The notes under the pieces were generated by a model, which was not told the DNA's origin, did not search any database, and saw only the letters and a list, made by a program, of their open reading frames with translations. Of a stretch of 64,000 nucleotides of DNA, positions 1 through 9,222 are shown piece by piece (position 1 is the first letter of the stretch; the number at the start of each line of letters is the position of its first letter). The translations under genes and the position numbers were made by a program. Origin of the DNA: an uncultured Agathobacter sp. (GTDB lineage: Bacteria > Bacillota > Clostridia > Lachnospirales > Lachnospiraceae); the NCBI GenBank assembly GCA_934307695.1, contig CAKRCS010000001.1, positions 186,001 to 250,000 on the forward strand, read 5' to 3'.

Positions 1-434
1 ATGTGGCAAAAAGGATTTCCCGTAACAGATCAGTGATTGCTGGAATCCTGATCAGTGCTGCTTTTATCTGCGGGTTCGCTCCGGAGTATGTTGCACAATA
101 TAAGGAGGAGAAGAGTCTGGATGCAGCGACAGCCCAGTTTTTAGAACAGGTGCAGCTTCCGGAACATGAATTGATCCTGACGGATAGCGGACCGCATGCA
201 TGGACAATTCTGGAATACTATTATCCGACGGCACGGATTGGGGAAACTTATGATATGGTTTCTTCGATCAATGAAAATCAGTCGGACTGTACGGTGATTG
301 TTACCAGCCCATTAAATGAGGAAATCTGTTCCAAACTTTCGGATATTGGATTTGAGGCGGAGCAGACCTACGAGGGCGAGCTGGGTATCCGGTCAATGCT
401 CTATGTGTACAACGTGACGATCAAGGAGAATTGA
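1..434 (+). CDS. C-terminal part of a membrane glycosyltransferase-like protein (5' truncated)
   Basis: The reading frame is open from the window edge, so the true start lies upstream; the GTG at position 3 is probably just an internal valine. About 143 residues are visible. One hydrophobic segment (roughly residues 8-28) is followed by a soluble tail. This resembles the end of the downstream 534-residue protein, where the last membrane helix is followed by a short extracytoplasmic domain. I infer it is the tail of another polytopic GT-C-like protein in the same operon. The next gene begins 1 bp after this stop, and its ribosome-binding site (AAGGAG, 423-428) lies inside this gene. Confidence 0.6.
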   Translation, partial: VAKRISRNRSVIAGILISAAFICGFAPEYVAQYKEEKSLDAATAQFLEQVQLPEHELILTDSGPHAWTILEYYYPTARIGETYDMVSSINENQSDCTVIVTSPLNEEICSKLSDIGFEAEQTYEGELGIRSMLYVYNVTIKEN

Positions 435-435
435 T

Positions 436-2004
436 ATGAAAAAGACAAGGTGGACGACCTGGGCAGGATATGCTCTGCTTATTACGGCGTTTTTGGTGTT
501 GTGTGTGTTTCAGAACCGATATATGGATGCTATGCTTTCTTCCGATGACGCGAGTGAACTGGTTCTGTCAAAGATTTTATCCGAAAATGGTGGGATATTA
601 AGTTCTAAGTGGTATTATTCGACGGAAATCCGTGTGCTTAACGCACAGATCATCTGGAGTATACTATTTCATTTTATCGGAAGCTGGCATGTGGTACATT
701 TACTGGGGAATATTATCTGCTTTGGAATCCTTCTTCTGTGTCTGTGGGGATTTTGCAGGGAATTTCAGATGCAAAGGGTATTCCCGGTGCTTGGTGCGTT
801 TCTTTTGATTCCGGTTTCGGATCTGTATTACGCATTTGTGCTTCAGAACGTGTGCTATATTCCATATATTGCTACCATATTTGTCATGTTTGCAGGGCTT
901 GTGTACTATGTTAAAGGCTCATCGGTGGCAAAGACAAGAGTTGTGCTTGCTTTTATTGCAGTCTTTTCCATTGTTAATGGCATGGGAGGAGCACGGCAGC
1001 TGCTGACGTTTTATCTGCCGTTTGCAATCGCGGTTATCATCTATGTCATGTTTGGGGCAGAGGGCAAGACATCCGAGAAACGTCCGATTGGAGTTTATAT
1101 GCTTGTGTCATTATTCGGCGGGGCAGCCGGGTATATGATAAATAGCCGGCTTTTAAGCCACAGATATTTTTTCGCCCAATATGGGGACATCCGGTATTCC
1201 ACGTTTTCTTGGGATCGTGTGATCGAGGTTATTAACGGCTGGTTGAATACGCTGGGGTATAAGAGTGGCGGTAAACTTTTTTCGGTAACGACATTGTTTA
1301 ATGTGACCGCCGGGATAACGGTAGTACTTGTTGTATACAGTATTGTAAAAATTTTAAAAGATAACGGCAGCAGTTGGCAGCTACGGCTGTTTGCACTATA
1401 TTATGCAGCCGCATTTGCAGCGTATGTTTTACTATACTCCATGACAGATATGGATTATTCCGACCGCTACAATCTGCCGGTTACAGCGTGCAGCTATGTT
1501 TTGATTTTTATGTATTTTTATGGAAAATCGGATCGTGGCACAAAAGAACGACGGCAGGTTATTGCGGGACTGACCGCATTTACTCTGTTATTGGTGGGGT
1601 GTGGCATATTTAATTATTATCCGAGAGTACGGGGCTACAATGGCAATCCGAGAAAGGATGCAGTTATCGCGGCGGTTGATCAGGGATATACTTGTGGGTA
1701 TGCAACATTTTGGAATGCTAACATCTCAACGGAGCTTTCGGATGGTAAGCTCGAAATGTGGGCATGGACGGATTACCCGGAGGATATTACAGAGTTGAAT
1801 GCATTTCCGCAGTGGCTTAGAAAAGTATCTCATGATCTCCCACCACAGCAGAGGGTGTGTGTCCTTCTTTCCAGTGACGAAGCGCAGAAATTTTCGTTTG
1901 TGGAGAGGATTGGAGAGGAACATCAGGTGTATATGTCGGATTCCTACGTCGTGTATGGATTTGAATCTGCAGAGGAATTAAGAAAAATAGTTGAGGAAGA
2001 ATAG
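436..2004 (+). CDS. Polytopic membrane protein, probable GT-C type glycosyltransferase
   Basis: This 522-residue protein has about ten hydrophobic helices and a C-terminal soluble tail. An acidic SSDDAS motif sits in the first extracytoplasmic loop (around residue 36), where GT-C enzymes carry the acidic residues that bind a polyprenyl-phosphate sugar donor. It is the second of three similar-sized membrane proteins in tandem, so a role in extending or decorating a surface glycan on the outer membrane face is likely; the sugar and acceptor are unknown. AAGGAG at 423-428 supports the ATG at 436. A 14-bp tandem duplication (1991-2018) covers its stop codon. It could also be a flippase-like or unassigned EPS membrane protein. 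Confidence 0.6.
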   Translation: MKKTRWTTWAGYALLITAFLVLCVFQNRYMDAMLSSDDASELVLSKILSENGGILSSKWYYSTEIRVLNAQIIWSILFHFIGSWHVVHLLGNIICFGILLLCLWGFCREFQMQRVFPVLGAFLLIPVSDLYYAFVLQNVCYIPYIATIFVMFAGLVYYVKGSSVAKTRVVLAFIAVFSIVNGMGGARQLLTFYLPFAIAVIIYVMFGAEGKTSEKRPIGVYMLVSLFGGAAGYMINSRLLSHRYFFAQYGDIRYSTFSWDRVIEVINGWLNTLGYKSGGKLFSVTTLFNVTAGITVVLVVYSIVKILKDNGSSWQLRLFALYYAAAFAAYVLLYSMTDMDYSDRYNLPVTACSYVLIFMYFYGKSDRGTKERRQVIAGLTAFTLLLVGCGIFNYYPRVRGYNGNPRKDAVIAAVDQGYTCGYATFWNANISTELSDGKLEMWAWTDYPEDITELNAFPQWLRKVSHDLPPQQRVCVLLSSDEAQKFSFVERIGEEHQVYMSDSYVVYGFESAEELRKIVEEE

Positions 2005-2018
2005 TTGAGGAAGAATAG
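1991..2018 (+). repeat. 14-bp perfect tandem duplication at a gene junction
   Basis: TTGAGGAAGAATAG occurs twice back to back (1991-2004 and 2005-2018). The first copy ends with the stop codon of the upstream gene. The second copy puts GAGG eight bases before the ATG at 2019. Each copy carries both a TAG stop in the upstream frame and a ribosome-binding site, so the duplication lengthens the junction without damaging either gene. Confidence 0.9.
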
Positions 2019-3701
2019 ATGAGTAGGCTTAGCAATGGTTTGACAACGTTTATAAAAATTGTGTTCACGATCGTGATCGGATATCTCTATCTGCTTAGTA
2101 TTTATTCGACCAGTTATATATCTGCATCCTGGAATGACAAGATGGAGTACACTTATTATGTTAAGGACCATCCGTGGCTGCATGTGCTTATACTGGTTGT
2201 GGTAGTGGCTCTGTTTGCTGTCGGGAAATGGATTTTAGGGACAAAGGCGGGAGCACATCTAAAAAGGCTTCCGAAGATCTTAAAATATGTTTTCCCACTA
2301 CTGATGTTTGCGATACTTGCCTTTTGGATATGGGGTATTGATGTGAGACTGGCAGGTGATCAGTATGAGACATTTTTTGCAGCGGAGAGTCTGCTAGCAG
2401 GAGATTATTCCCAGATAGCAGAGGGCGGTTATATTTTTATTTATCCGAACCAGATTGGTCTGATGCTGTTGGAACACCTGCTTCTTAAGATATTTGGGGC
2501 AAGGGCAACGACCGCACTTCTGATACTCAATCTGATCAGCCTTATGCTGACATTTTATTTGTTTGCAAAGATTGTTAAAATAATATTTGCGCAACAGGGA
2601 AGGACATCTGCTTTCATCACATATTTTGCAACAGCGACCTGGCTGCCGCTGCTATTTTATGTCAGCTTTTCCTATGGCAACCTTATTGGACTGATGTTAT
2701 CAACTGCAGGTCTGTGGTTTACGCTTTTGTTTTTGCAGGAGCACAGATGGAGATATATGGTGGCTGGTTCCGTCTGCGTTGCATTGGCGATATTGGCGAA
2801 AAATAATTACCTGATCATTTTACTTGCGATGATCGTGCTGCTGGTTCTGGACGCGCTCCGCGAGCGCGGGTGGAAGCCACTCGCAGGGATCGCAATATGT
2901 GTGATTGTTTATCTTCTGTCATCCGCCGCTGTAAATGTGCGGGTGGAACAGCTGACGGGAATGGAGGTAAACGCAGGTATCCCAAAGCAGGCATGGATCG
3001 CAATGGGACTGCAGGAAAATGAAGAACGCGCAAGCGGGTGGTACAACGGTTATAATATCTTGACTTATATGGATAATGAGTATGATGCGGACAAGACGAA
3101 AGCAGACTGCGTGGAGAGCATTAAGAAGGAACTGGGCAATATGGAGGCGCATCCGGGATACGCACTTCGGTTTTTCGGGGAAAAGATTGCATCGCAGTGG
3201 AATAACCCGACGTTTCAGTGCTTTTGGATCTATAAGTTCAAGACGACTACCGTGCCGGGGCAGGAATGGCTTTTTAATCTGTTAAATGATAACCGGGGAA
3301 TGGTTGCATGGCTGAATATAATACAGTCACTTATTCTGGGAGGCGTACTTTTATATCTGCTGTGCAACTGGAGACAGATCGGATTGCCACAGCTGCTGCT
3401 TCCGACAGCGTTTTTAGGCGGATTCTTTTTCCATCTGATGTGGGAGGCAAAAGCCCAGTATACATTTACTTATTTTGCGTTGCTGATTCCGTATGCCGTT
3501 ATGGGATTGATAAGTGCGGCGGAAAGATCTGCTGTTGTGTGCAGCAGAGAAGACAGAACACAGGAAAAGAAGAAGGCGGCGATCATGGTGGGTATAATTC
3601 TTGCGGTGATACTGCTTGCCGCAATTCCGACAAAGGCTGCAAAGAGCACCTGGCAGTTAGAAAAGGATAGCCAGCTATTAGAAGTATGGCAATGGGAATA
3701 A
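2019..3701 (+). CDS. Polytopic membrane protein, GT39/GT-C-like glycosyltransferase
   Basis: This 560-residue protein has about 11-12 hydrophobic segments and a short basic region before its last helix (near residues 505-515). The first extracytoplasmic loop carries acidic residues (AGDQYETFFAAE, around residues 113-124), followed by YPNQIGLMLLEHL, a layout I associate with dolichyl/polyprenyl-phosphate-sugar transferases of the GT39/PMT type. It sits between two other membrane glycosyltransferase-like genes in one direction, with 14 bp upstream and 12 bp downstream, which indicates an operon. The assignment rests on topology and context rather than a decisive active-site motif. Substrate unknown. 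Confidence 0.6.
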   Translation: MSRLSNGLTTFIKIVFTIVIGYLYLLSIYSTSYISASWNDKMEYTYYVKDHPWLHVLILVVVVALFAVGKWILGTKAGAHLKRLPKILKYVFPLLMFAILAFWIWGIDVRLAGDQYETFFAAESLLAGDYSQIAEGGYIFIYPNQIGLMLLEHLLLKIFGARATTALLILNLISLMLTFYLFAKIVKIIFAQQGRTSAFITYFATATWLPLLFYVSFSYGNLIGLMLSTAGLWFTLLFLQEHRWRYMVAGSVCVALAILAKNNYLIILLAMIVLLVLDALRERGWKPLAGIAICVIVYLLSSAAVNVRVEQLTGMEVNAGIPKQAWIAMGLQENEERASGWYNGYNILTYMDNEYDADKTKADCVESIKKELGNMEAHPGYALRFFGEKIASQWNNPTFQCFWIYKFKTTTVPGQEWLFNLLNDNRGMVAWLNIIQSLILGGVLLYLLCNWRQIGLPQLLLPTAFLGGFFFHLMWEAKAQYTFTYFALLIPYAVMGLISAAERSAVVCSREDRTQEKKKAAIMVGIILAVILLAAIPTKAAKSTWQLEKDSQLLEVWQWE

Positions 3702-3713
3702 AAGGAGAGTTTC

Positions 3714-5318
3714 ATGGCAGAGGACAGAAAGATGGCGGTACACAAAAGAAATCGAATAGAATTCTGGGTGTTTCTTGTGCTGCTTATGGGAATCGCTATT
3801 GCATTCTGTTGTGCAAAGAAGGACTTCTTTACCGATGAGATGGCACAGTATGGATTGTCGAACAGCTATTACAACCCATTTTTGCGCACGATTTATGACA
3901 ATAATCTGGATGACAATATTATTTATGGCAAAGATCTGATGAATTACATTGTGGTCAATAAGGGAGAGCGTTTTGCGTATGATTCTGTTTATTACAATCA
4001 GACGCAGGATGTACATCCGCCTCTGTACTACATGGTCACACATACGATATGCTCTGTCTTTTACGGTACATTTTCAAAGTGGACGGGGCTTGTTCCCAAT
4101 TTGATTTTTCTGGCGCTTATGCTTGCTATTTTGTATCAGTTTGGGGTGCGTTTGTTTGAAAGTCATAAGATTGGAATCATGCTCATGATCTTATATGGAA
4201 CAAGCACATCTGCGACCAGCAACTATACGATGGTTCGTATGTACCAGCCGTTGGCGCTGCTTACTCTTTTGCTTGCGTATGAACTCTTGCGACTGCTGCA
4301 AAGCGACAGACCGCGGCTTATCTATCCGGCAATATTCGCAACTGTGTGTGCAGGAATGCTGACACATTATTTTTATTTGTTTTATGCGTTCTTTGTATGT
4401 GCGTTTGTATTCTTTTATCTGCTTGGAAAGAAATGCTACAAAAAGCTGTGGCGGTTTTCTGTGTCTGCATTGCTTGGTGTTGGGGCGATGGTGCTGATCT
4501 ATCCATATATTCTGACTTCATTATCCGGACAGGGAAATCTGTCAGTAGATTATTCTTTGAAAAGATGCGTGACGGACATCATACGCATGACACTTTACAT
4601 GGGAAGAGGAATGCTCCTATGCGCAGTTGTCGGGGGGATCGGCATCTTAATTTTGTTTTATGGAGCGATAAAGAATAAAAAGACACAGGGGAAAAGGCTG
4701 GCTTATCCGAAGAACACGGAGTATGCAGTTCTGTTATTAGTGCCGGCGGTTCTTGCATTTCTTGTCATAGCACTTGTGGGACCATTGGAGCGGTATGCAT
4801 TCCATCTGACTCCGTTTGTTGTACTTTTTGCCGGATTGATCTGGGCTTTTGTTATTGTGCGCTATTCGGCGGCGGGCAAGGTACTTGACAGCAACCTTAT
4901 GCGGGTATGCTATATGGTAATTGCGTTTTGCATGGTGTGGTTTGTATATCAGCCGAAGTTCTTATACAGGGATGCCGGGACAAGCTATGAGATTGCAAAG
5001 CAGTATCATACTTCCCCTTGTGTCTATATGAACGGAACTAATGCAGAGGTAGGAATTGTCGGAAACCTGATACAGATGAGTTATTTTGATGACATCTGCT
5101 TACAGGCAAATCCCTGGTCGGACAAGATTGTTGATTATATCGAGGCACATCCGGATAATGAGACAGTTGTGATCTATATTGCCGAACGGATTGATGCGGC
5201 AGACGACGATGATGAGGTCAACATCATAAAGAGCCGCCTGTCAAAAGAGTACTCGGCTGAGCTTGTCCGTTTTGGTGATTTCACGCGGATGTATGTTTTG
5301 CGGGCGGTTGAGCCGTAA
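3714..5318 (+). CDS. GT39-family-like membrane glycosyltransferase
   Basis: This 534-residue integral membrane protein has about ten helices. After the first helix comes FFTDEMAQYGLSN (about residues 38-50), the DE pair typical of GT39/ArnT-like enzymes. A DVHPPLYYM motif (about residues 99-107) matches the conserved HPP motif of the family. A C-terminal soluble segment follows the last helix. Such enzymes move a sugar from a polyprenyl-phosphate donor to an acceptor outside the membrane. The ribosome-binding site AAAGGAGAG precedes the ATG. It is the last gene of the membrane-protein operon; a new promoter follows at 5323. Confidence 0.7.
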   Translation: MAEDRKMAVHKRNRIEFWVFLVLLMGIAIAFCCAKKDFFTDEMAQYGLSNSYYNPFLRTIYDNNLDDNIIYGKDLMNYIVVNKGERFAYDSVYYNQTQDVHPPLYYMVTHTICSVFYGTFSKWTGLVPNLIFLALMLAILYQFGVRLFESHKIGIMLMILYGTSTSATSNYTMVRMYQPLALLTLLLAYELLRLLQSDRPRLIYPAIFATVCAGMLTHYFYLFYAFFVCAFVFFYLLGKKCYKKLWRFSVSALLGVGAMVLIYPYILTSLSGQGNLSVDYSLKRCVTDIIRMTLYMGRGMLLCAVVGGIGILILFYGAIKNKKTQGKRLAYPKNTEYAVLLLVPAVLAFLVIALVGPLERYAFHLTPFVVLFAGLIWAFVIVRYSAAGKVLDSNLMRVCYMVIAFCMVWFVYQPKFLYRDAGTSYEIAKQYHTSPCVYMNGTNAEVGIVGNLIQMSYFDDICLQANPWSDKIVDYIEAHPDNETVVIYIAERIDAADDDDEVNIIKSRLSKEYSAELVRFGDFTRMYVLRAVEP

Positions 5319-5322
5319 CCTA

Positions 5323-5351
5323 TTGCGAATGCTTTGACATTATACTATAAT
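5323..5351 (+). promoter_or_regulatory. Sigma-A-type promoter before the first FN3 protein
   Basis: A -35 of TTGCGA (5323-5328), a 17-bp spacer and a perfect TATAAT (5346-5351) lie directly upstream of the gene at 5386. An alternative TTGACA at 5334-5339 has no good -10 at the right distance. Confidence 0.6.
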
Positions 5352-5385
5352 AGTTATGAAAATAATTCTAAGGGAGGGTTTTTAA

Positions 5386-6345
5386 ATGGAAGCATCATTA
5401 AAAATCAAAAAGGTTTTTACAAAGAAACTTGTTGCCGTTTTAATGGCGGTATGTGTATGCGCAGCATTTTTAAATTTCGTTCCGTTTGGTGCGGCTGAGA
5501 GCATCTTTGGTGAGACATTAAAGGGTGCCGAGAGTACATTATGCGTAACCGACGGCAATGCGATCGCACAGGGCAGAGTAGTTACCGGGGCAAATGCAAC
5601 CTATGATCACTACTACCCGAATGCACCGACATTTAAGTGGTCAGAGGATGGAACTGCATGTACAGCAACCTTTACCTGCAAGTATAAGGATGGTACAAAG
5701 GCTGTTGCCTGTGACATCACCGAGACGGTCAACAAGAAGGCAACAACAACAGCAGATGGAAAGGTTACTTATGTTGCAACCGTAAAGATGAACGGCAAGA
5801 CATACACCAGCAAGAAGAAGGCAGCCATATCCAAGGTGCCATCACTTTCTGTTGGCAAGAGAACGGCTACCTATACCGGCAAGCTGATAATTCCGGATGT
5901 CCAGGTAAAGGATGCTTCCGGCGAGAAGCTTTCCAGAGATTCCTATATTGTTTCTTACAACAATAACAAGGGTGTTGGCATGGCAACAGTTGTTGTAGAA
6001 CTGACGGGAGACCGCTATTCCGGCACACTTGAAAAGACATTTAAGATCCTTCCGGCAGCAACGAAGGTAAAAGGCACTACCGCTGCAAAGAAGGCATTTA
6101 CTGTTAAATGGAAAAAGGCAGCTTCCGATGTGACAGGCTATCAGGTTCGCTATTCAACAAGCGAAAAGTTTAGCAGTGCTTCCACCAAGACGGTTAAGGT
6201 TAAGTCTGCAAGTCAGACCAGCACAAAGGTCACCGGGCTGAAAGCGGGCAAGACGTATTATGTGCAGGTAAGAGCGTATACAAGCGTCGATGGTAAGAAT
6301 TATTATGCAGCATGGTCAGATGCCTCAGTGGTAGTAACAAAGTAA
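5386..6345 (+). CDS. Secreted Ig-like plus fibronectin type III protein
   Basis: This 319-residue protein starts with a basic N-terminus and a hydrophobic stretch (about residues 10-35), consistent with a signal peptide. Around residues 150-220 is an Ig-like/MBG-type domain (YTGKLIIPDVQVKDASG and SYNNNKGVGMATVVV). The C-terminal 90 residues form an FN3 domain (GYQVRYSTSEKF, AGKTYYVQVRAY). It is lysine-rich, with no LPXTG motif and no C-terminal helix, so it is probably released or held non-covalently at the wall. It has its own promoter, a strong GGGAGGG site and a terminator. The protein at 9223 is a paralogue with the same layout. It may bind the surface glycan, but no catalytic motif is visible. 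Confidence 0.75.
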   Translation: MEASLKIKKVFTKKLVAVLMAVCVCAAFLNFVPFGAAESIFGETLKGAESTLCVTDGNAIAQGRVVTGANATYDHYYPNAPTFKWSEDGTACTATFTCKYKDGTKAVACDITETVNKKATTTADGKVTYVATVKMNGKTYTSKKKAAISKVPSLSVGKRTATYTGKLIIPDVQVKDASGEKLSRDSYIVSYNNNKGVGMATVVVELTGDRYSGTLEKTFKILPAATKVKGTTAAKKAFTVKWKKAASDVTGYQVRYSTSEKFSSASTKTVKVKSASQTSTKVTGLKAGKTYYVQVRAYTSVDGKNYYAAWSDASVVVTK

Positions 6346-6362
6346 TTCAGATGGGAATGGAA

Positions 6363-6391
6363 GCCAGTCATCCTGCGATGACTGGCTTTTT
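6363..6391 (+). terminator. Intrinsic terminator after the first FN3 gene
   Basis: GCCAGTCATC, loop CTGC, GATGACTGGC forms a perfect 10-bp stem followed by TTTTT. A closely related hairpin follows the paralogous gene at 10008. Confidence 0.9.
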
Positions 6392-6414
6392 CTTCGGAAA
6401 AGGGTAGAACGGAT

Positions 6415-7797
6415 ATGCTATTTTCTTCAACTGTATTTTTATTTGTATTTTTGACGATCGTAATAATCGGTTACTTCAATCCGTGGTGGAAGTCCAGACA
6501 GTTCCGTAACCTCTGGCTTTTGGCAGCCAGCATTCTTTTTTATGCATGGGGTGAGCCGGTGTTTATCTGGATCATGACAGGTTCAATCCTGGTGAATTGG
6601 CTGATCTCGAAGCGTCTTACAGGAAACAAGGGCTGGCTGATAGCTGCAATTGTATGGAACCTTGGAATCCTTCTGGTATTTAAGTATTTGAATTTTATTC
6701 TTTCAAATGTCGGATATCTGCTGGATCGCAATTTTGTCATTACAGATATCCAGTTACCGATTGGAATTTCATTTTTTACATTTCAGATATTGAGCTATAT
6801 ATTCGATGTATATGCGGGAAAGGTAAAACCGCAGAAGTCATTGTATAAGTTTGCACTCTATGTTTCCATGTTCCCGCAGCTGGTCGCAGGTCCGATTGTG
6901 CGATACAGCCAGATCGCTGCGGAGATTGATGACCGGAAAGAAAACCGCACAGATTTTAATGACGGCTTTATCCGGTTTGTGTATGGATTGGGGAAAAAGG
7001 TTATATTGTCAAACTATATGGGAATTTTGGCAGATAACGCGTTTTACCTCTCACAGGAGGGAGAGCTTTCCGTGGCAATGGCATGGCTTGGAGCTATTGC
7101 ATATACTTTGCAGATCTACTATGACTTTTCCGGATATTCGGATATGGCAATCGGATTGGGGCGTATGTTTGGATTTCATTTTGCGGAAAACTTCAACTAT
7201 CCCTATATTGCTTCGAGCATTACCGAGTTTTGGAGAAGGTGGCATATCTCGTTGTCCGGATGGTTCCGGGATTATGTCTACATTCCGCTCGGAGGTAACC
7301 GGAAGGGGCTGGCAAGGACCATTTGTAACACCTTTGCGGTATGGCTGCTGACCGGAATCTGGCATGGGGCGAACTGGACTTTTATTGTATGGGGAATGGG
7401 ATATTGTGCTCTCATACTGCTTGAACGGGCATTCCACAAGACTATATGTGGCAAAATGCCGGGGCATATATGGACGATGGCGTGGGTTATCCTGCTGTGG
7501 GTTGTATTTCGGGCGGACAGCCTGGCAGCTGCCGGGGATTATCTTGCAGCAATGTTTGGTGGCAGTAGCAATGTATGGGACGTAAATGCTGCGTCGGCAT
7601 TCTCCGGCAGCTGGCTTGTGCTTGTAATTACAATTATCTTTGCAGCTCCGGTGGGGGATTTCCTGGCAAAAAAGAGTCGGTTTATGGAACGTAATCGAAG
7701 AACGCTACGTTATGCTCTGGCAGTTCCGGTATTTATCGTATGCATAGCAAAGTGTGCCGTTTCTGCATATAATCCGTTTATCTATTTTAATTTCTGA
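6415..7797 (+). CDS. MBOAT family O-acyltransferase (AlgI/DltB-like)
   Basis: This 460-residue polytopic protein matches the MBOAT family in length and pattern. Recognisable elements are PIGISFFTFQILSYIFDVY (about residues 117-135), the GPIVRY segment, the WRRWHISLSGWFRDYVYIPLG-type block (about residues 270-292) and WHGANWTF near residue 318, whose histidine is the usual catalytic candidate. Family members pass an acyl group, usually acetyl, across the membrane to extracytoplasmic polysaccharide or teichoic acid. The next gene encodes an AlgX/DHHW-like partner 14 bp downstream, the normal pairing for polysaccharide O-acetylation. The ribosome-binding site is weak (AAAGGG). Confidence 0.9.
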   Translation: MLFSSTVFLFVFLTIVIIGYFNPWWKSRQFRNLWLLAASILFYAWGEPVFIWIMTGSILVNWLISKRLTGNKGWLIAAIVWNLGILLVFKYLNFILSNVGYLLDRNFVITDIQLPIGISFFTFQILSYIFDVYAGKVKPQKSLYKFALYVSMFPQLVAGPIVRYSQIAAEIDDRKENRTDFNDGFIRFVYGLGKKVILSNYMGILADNAFYLSQEGELSVAMAWLGAIAYTLQIYYDFSGYSDMAIGLGRMFGFHFAENFNYPYIASSITEFWRRWHISLSGWFRDYVYIPLGGNRKGLARTICNTFAVWLLTGIWHGANWTFIVWGMGYCALILLERAFHKTICGKMPGHIWTMAWVILLWVVFRADSLAAAGDYLAAMFGGSSNVWDVNAASAFSGSWLVLVITIIFAAPVGDFLAKKSRFMERNRRTLRYALAVPVFIVCIAKCAVSAYNPFIYFNF

Positions 7798-7811
7798 GTG
7801 AGTGTAATTGT

Positions 7812-9113
7812 ATGAAGCATAAATTTGAAAATATAATTGTAAACAGTATGATCGGCTTTTTGATGCTTTCGCTATTGCTGGTCGGGGTGCGGCTGCTGGC
7901 AAAGGAGATACTGGTAGACAGGTTGGGAATGGAGAACCGGCTGCTTCAGGTGATCGCCGACTATACATGGGGCGATGTGATGGAGAAGTGCCCGTCAGAG
8001 ATAGAGGGCGAACCGTCGGAGGAGCTTGTTTTCTTGCATGGAATCTATGAAAAGACACAGGCGCTGGCACAAGAGGAAAAGAATGCGCAAGAGCATGAAG
8101 ATGCCGGCAGTAATACAAAGCTTGAACGGCTGGAAAACAAGGTATTGGCCGCTGAGAATAAGGTGGAGATTTACTGTACACAAAAATATGCAGGCTATTA
8201 TGCGTTTAAAGGCATAAATAGCTTATTTGACGATTTGATGTGCTGGGAACCGGTATATGCAAGGGAGAATGGAACCGAGTTTTTCCTTAAGAGCGGTGTC
8301 GCTTACACGGCAACCGAAAAGTGTGATATGTCGGAGAAGGCAGAAACGATTATGGCAATGGCGGAAAGTGCATCGGAAAATGGAGCAGGCTTCTTATTTG
8401 TCCAGCCGCCATACAGGACAAGCGGTAACAGCGGAATCATTCCGTGGGGGGCTTCAACCTGCGAGAATGAAAATGCGGATGAACTTCTTGAAACATTAAG
8501 CTCGCATGGGATTAGATGCCTGGATCTAAGGAGTGCGATGCAGGACAGCGGATGGAGTGCGGACGGCGGTTTCTTTTTACATGATGGACACTGGACAATC
8601 CCATCTGCGCTTATGGCAGCGAATGAGATTACGAAGGAACTAAACCAGAGCATGGACTGCTCGTATGACAGCAATCTGTTTGAGCCGCAGCAGTTTGCCG
8701 TGGAACAATATTCGACGAACAATATTGAGGCTCAGGAAGATGTGACCATGCTGCTTCCATCGCAGGCAACAGACCTGCTGTTTGTGGATGGATACAGGAA
8801 TGTGCAGTATCGCGGTACATATGAGGAGGCTTGCCTGGATATGGATATGCTTGAGGAGGAGCGGTCCTCCGCGCTTACCATATATAGTGCTAACCGTATC
8901 CGCAATAGCTATCTGTGCGCAATCTACAATCAGAATACAGTGAATAATCCGAAACGGATTTTGATCTTATCCAATTCCTTCAGTTGGTATATTGCTTCTT
9001 TTCTGGCGTTGGATACAAGTGAGGTTGTCTACTCTTATTATTATGATAATGTGGAGGCGGCGGAAACACTTATTCAGAAATTGCAGCCGGATACGGTTCT
9101 GGTGCTGTACTGA
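7812..9113 (+). CDS. AlgX/DHHW (SGNH-like) acetyltransferase partner, membrane anchored
   Basis: This 433-residue protein has one N-terminal transmembrane segment (about residues 12-32) and an extracytoplasmic domain. HDGHWTIPSALMAANEI (about residues 257-273) is the DxHW-type motif of AlgX/AlgJ/DHHW proteins. A later SNSFSWYIASFLALD segment fits the SGNH-like second block. Such proteins take the acyl group from an MBOAT partner and place it on a polysaccharide. It lies 14 bp after the MBOAT gene with no good ribosome-binding site of its own, so translational coupling is likely. An acidic region (about residues 55-120) has helical, coiled-coil-like composition. Confidence 0.75.
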   Translation: MKHKFENIIVNSMIGFLMLSLLLVGVRLLAKEILVDRLGMENRLLQVIADYTWGDVMEKCPSEIEGEPSEELVFLHGIYEKTQALAQEEKNAQEHEDAGSNTKLERLENKVLAAENKVEIYCTQKYAGYYAFKGINSLFDDLMCWEPVYARENGTEFFLKSGVAYTATEKCDMSEKAETIMAMAESASENGAGFLFVQPPYRTSGNSGIIPWGASTCENENADELLETLSSHGIRCLDLRSAMQDSGWSADGGFFLHDGHWTIPSALMAANEITKELNQSMDCSYDSNLFEPQQFAVEQYSTNNIEAQEDVTMLLPSQATDLLFVDGYRNVQYRGTYEEACLDMDMLEEERSSALTIYSANRIRNSYLCAIYNQNTVNNPKRILILSNSFSWYIASFLALDTSEVVYSYYYDNVEAAETLIQKLQPDTVLVLY

Positions 9114-9222
9114 CGGGAAGGAAATTAAGAATGTCTTAAGAATGAAAAAATCAATTGAATTACGGAGACAAGTATGCTAGTGTGAAGATATGTAAAAAAT
9201 TGACCATTAGGGAGGGTTATTC

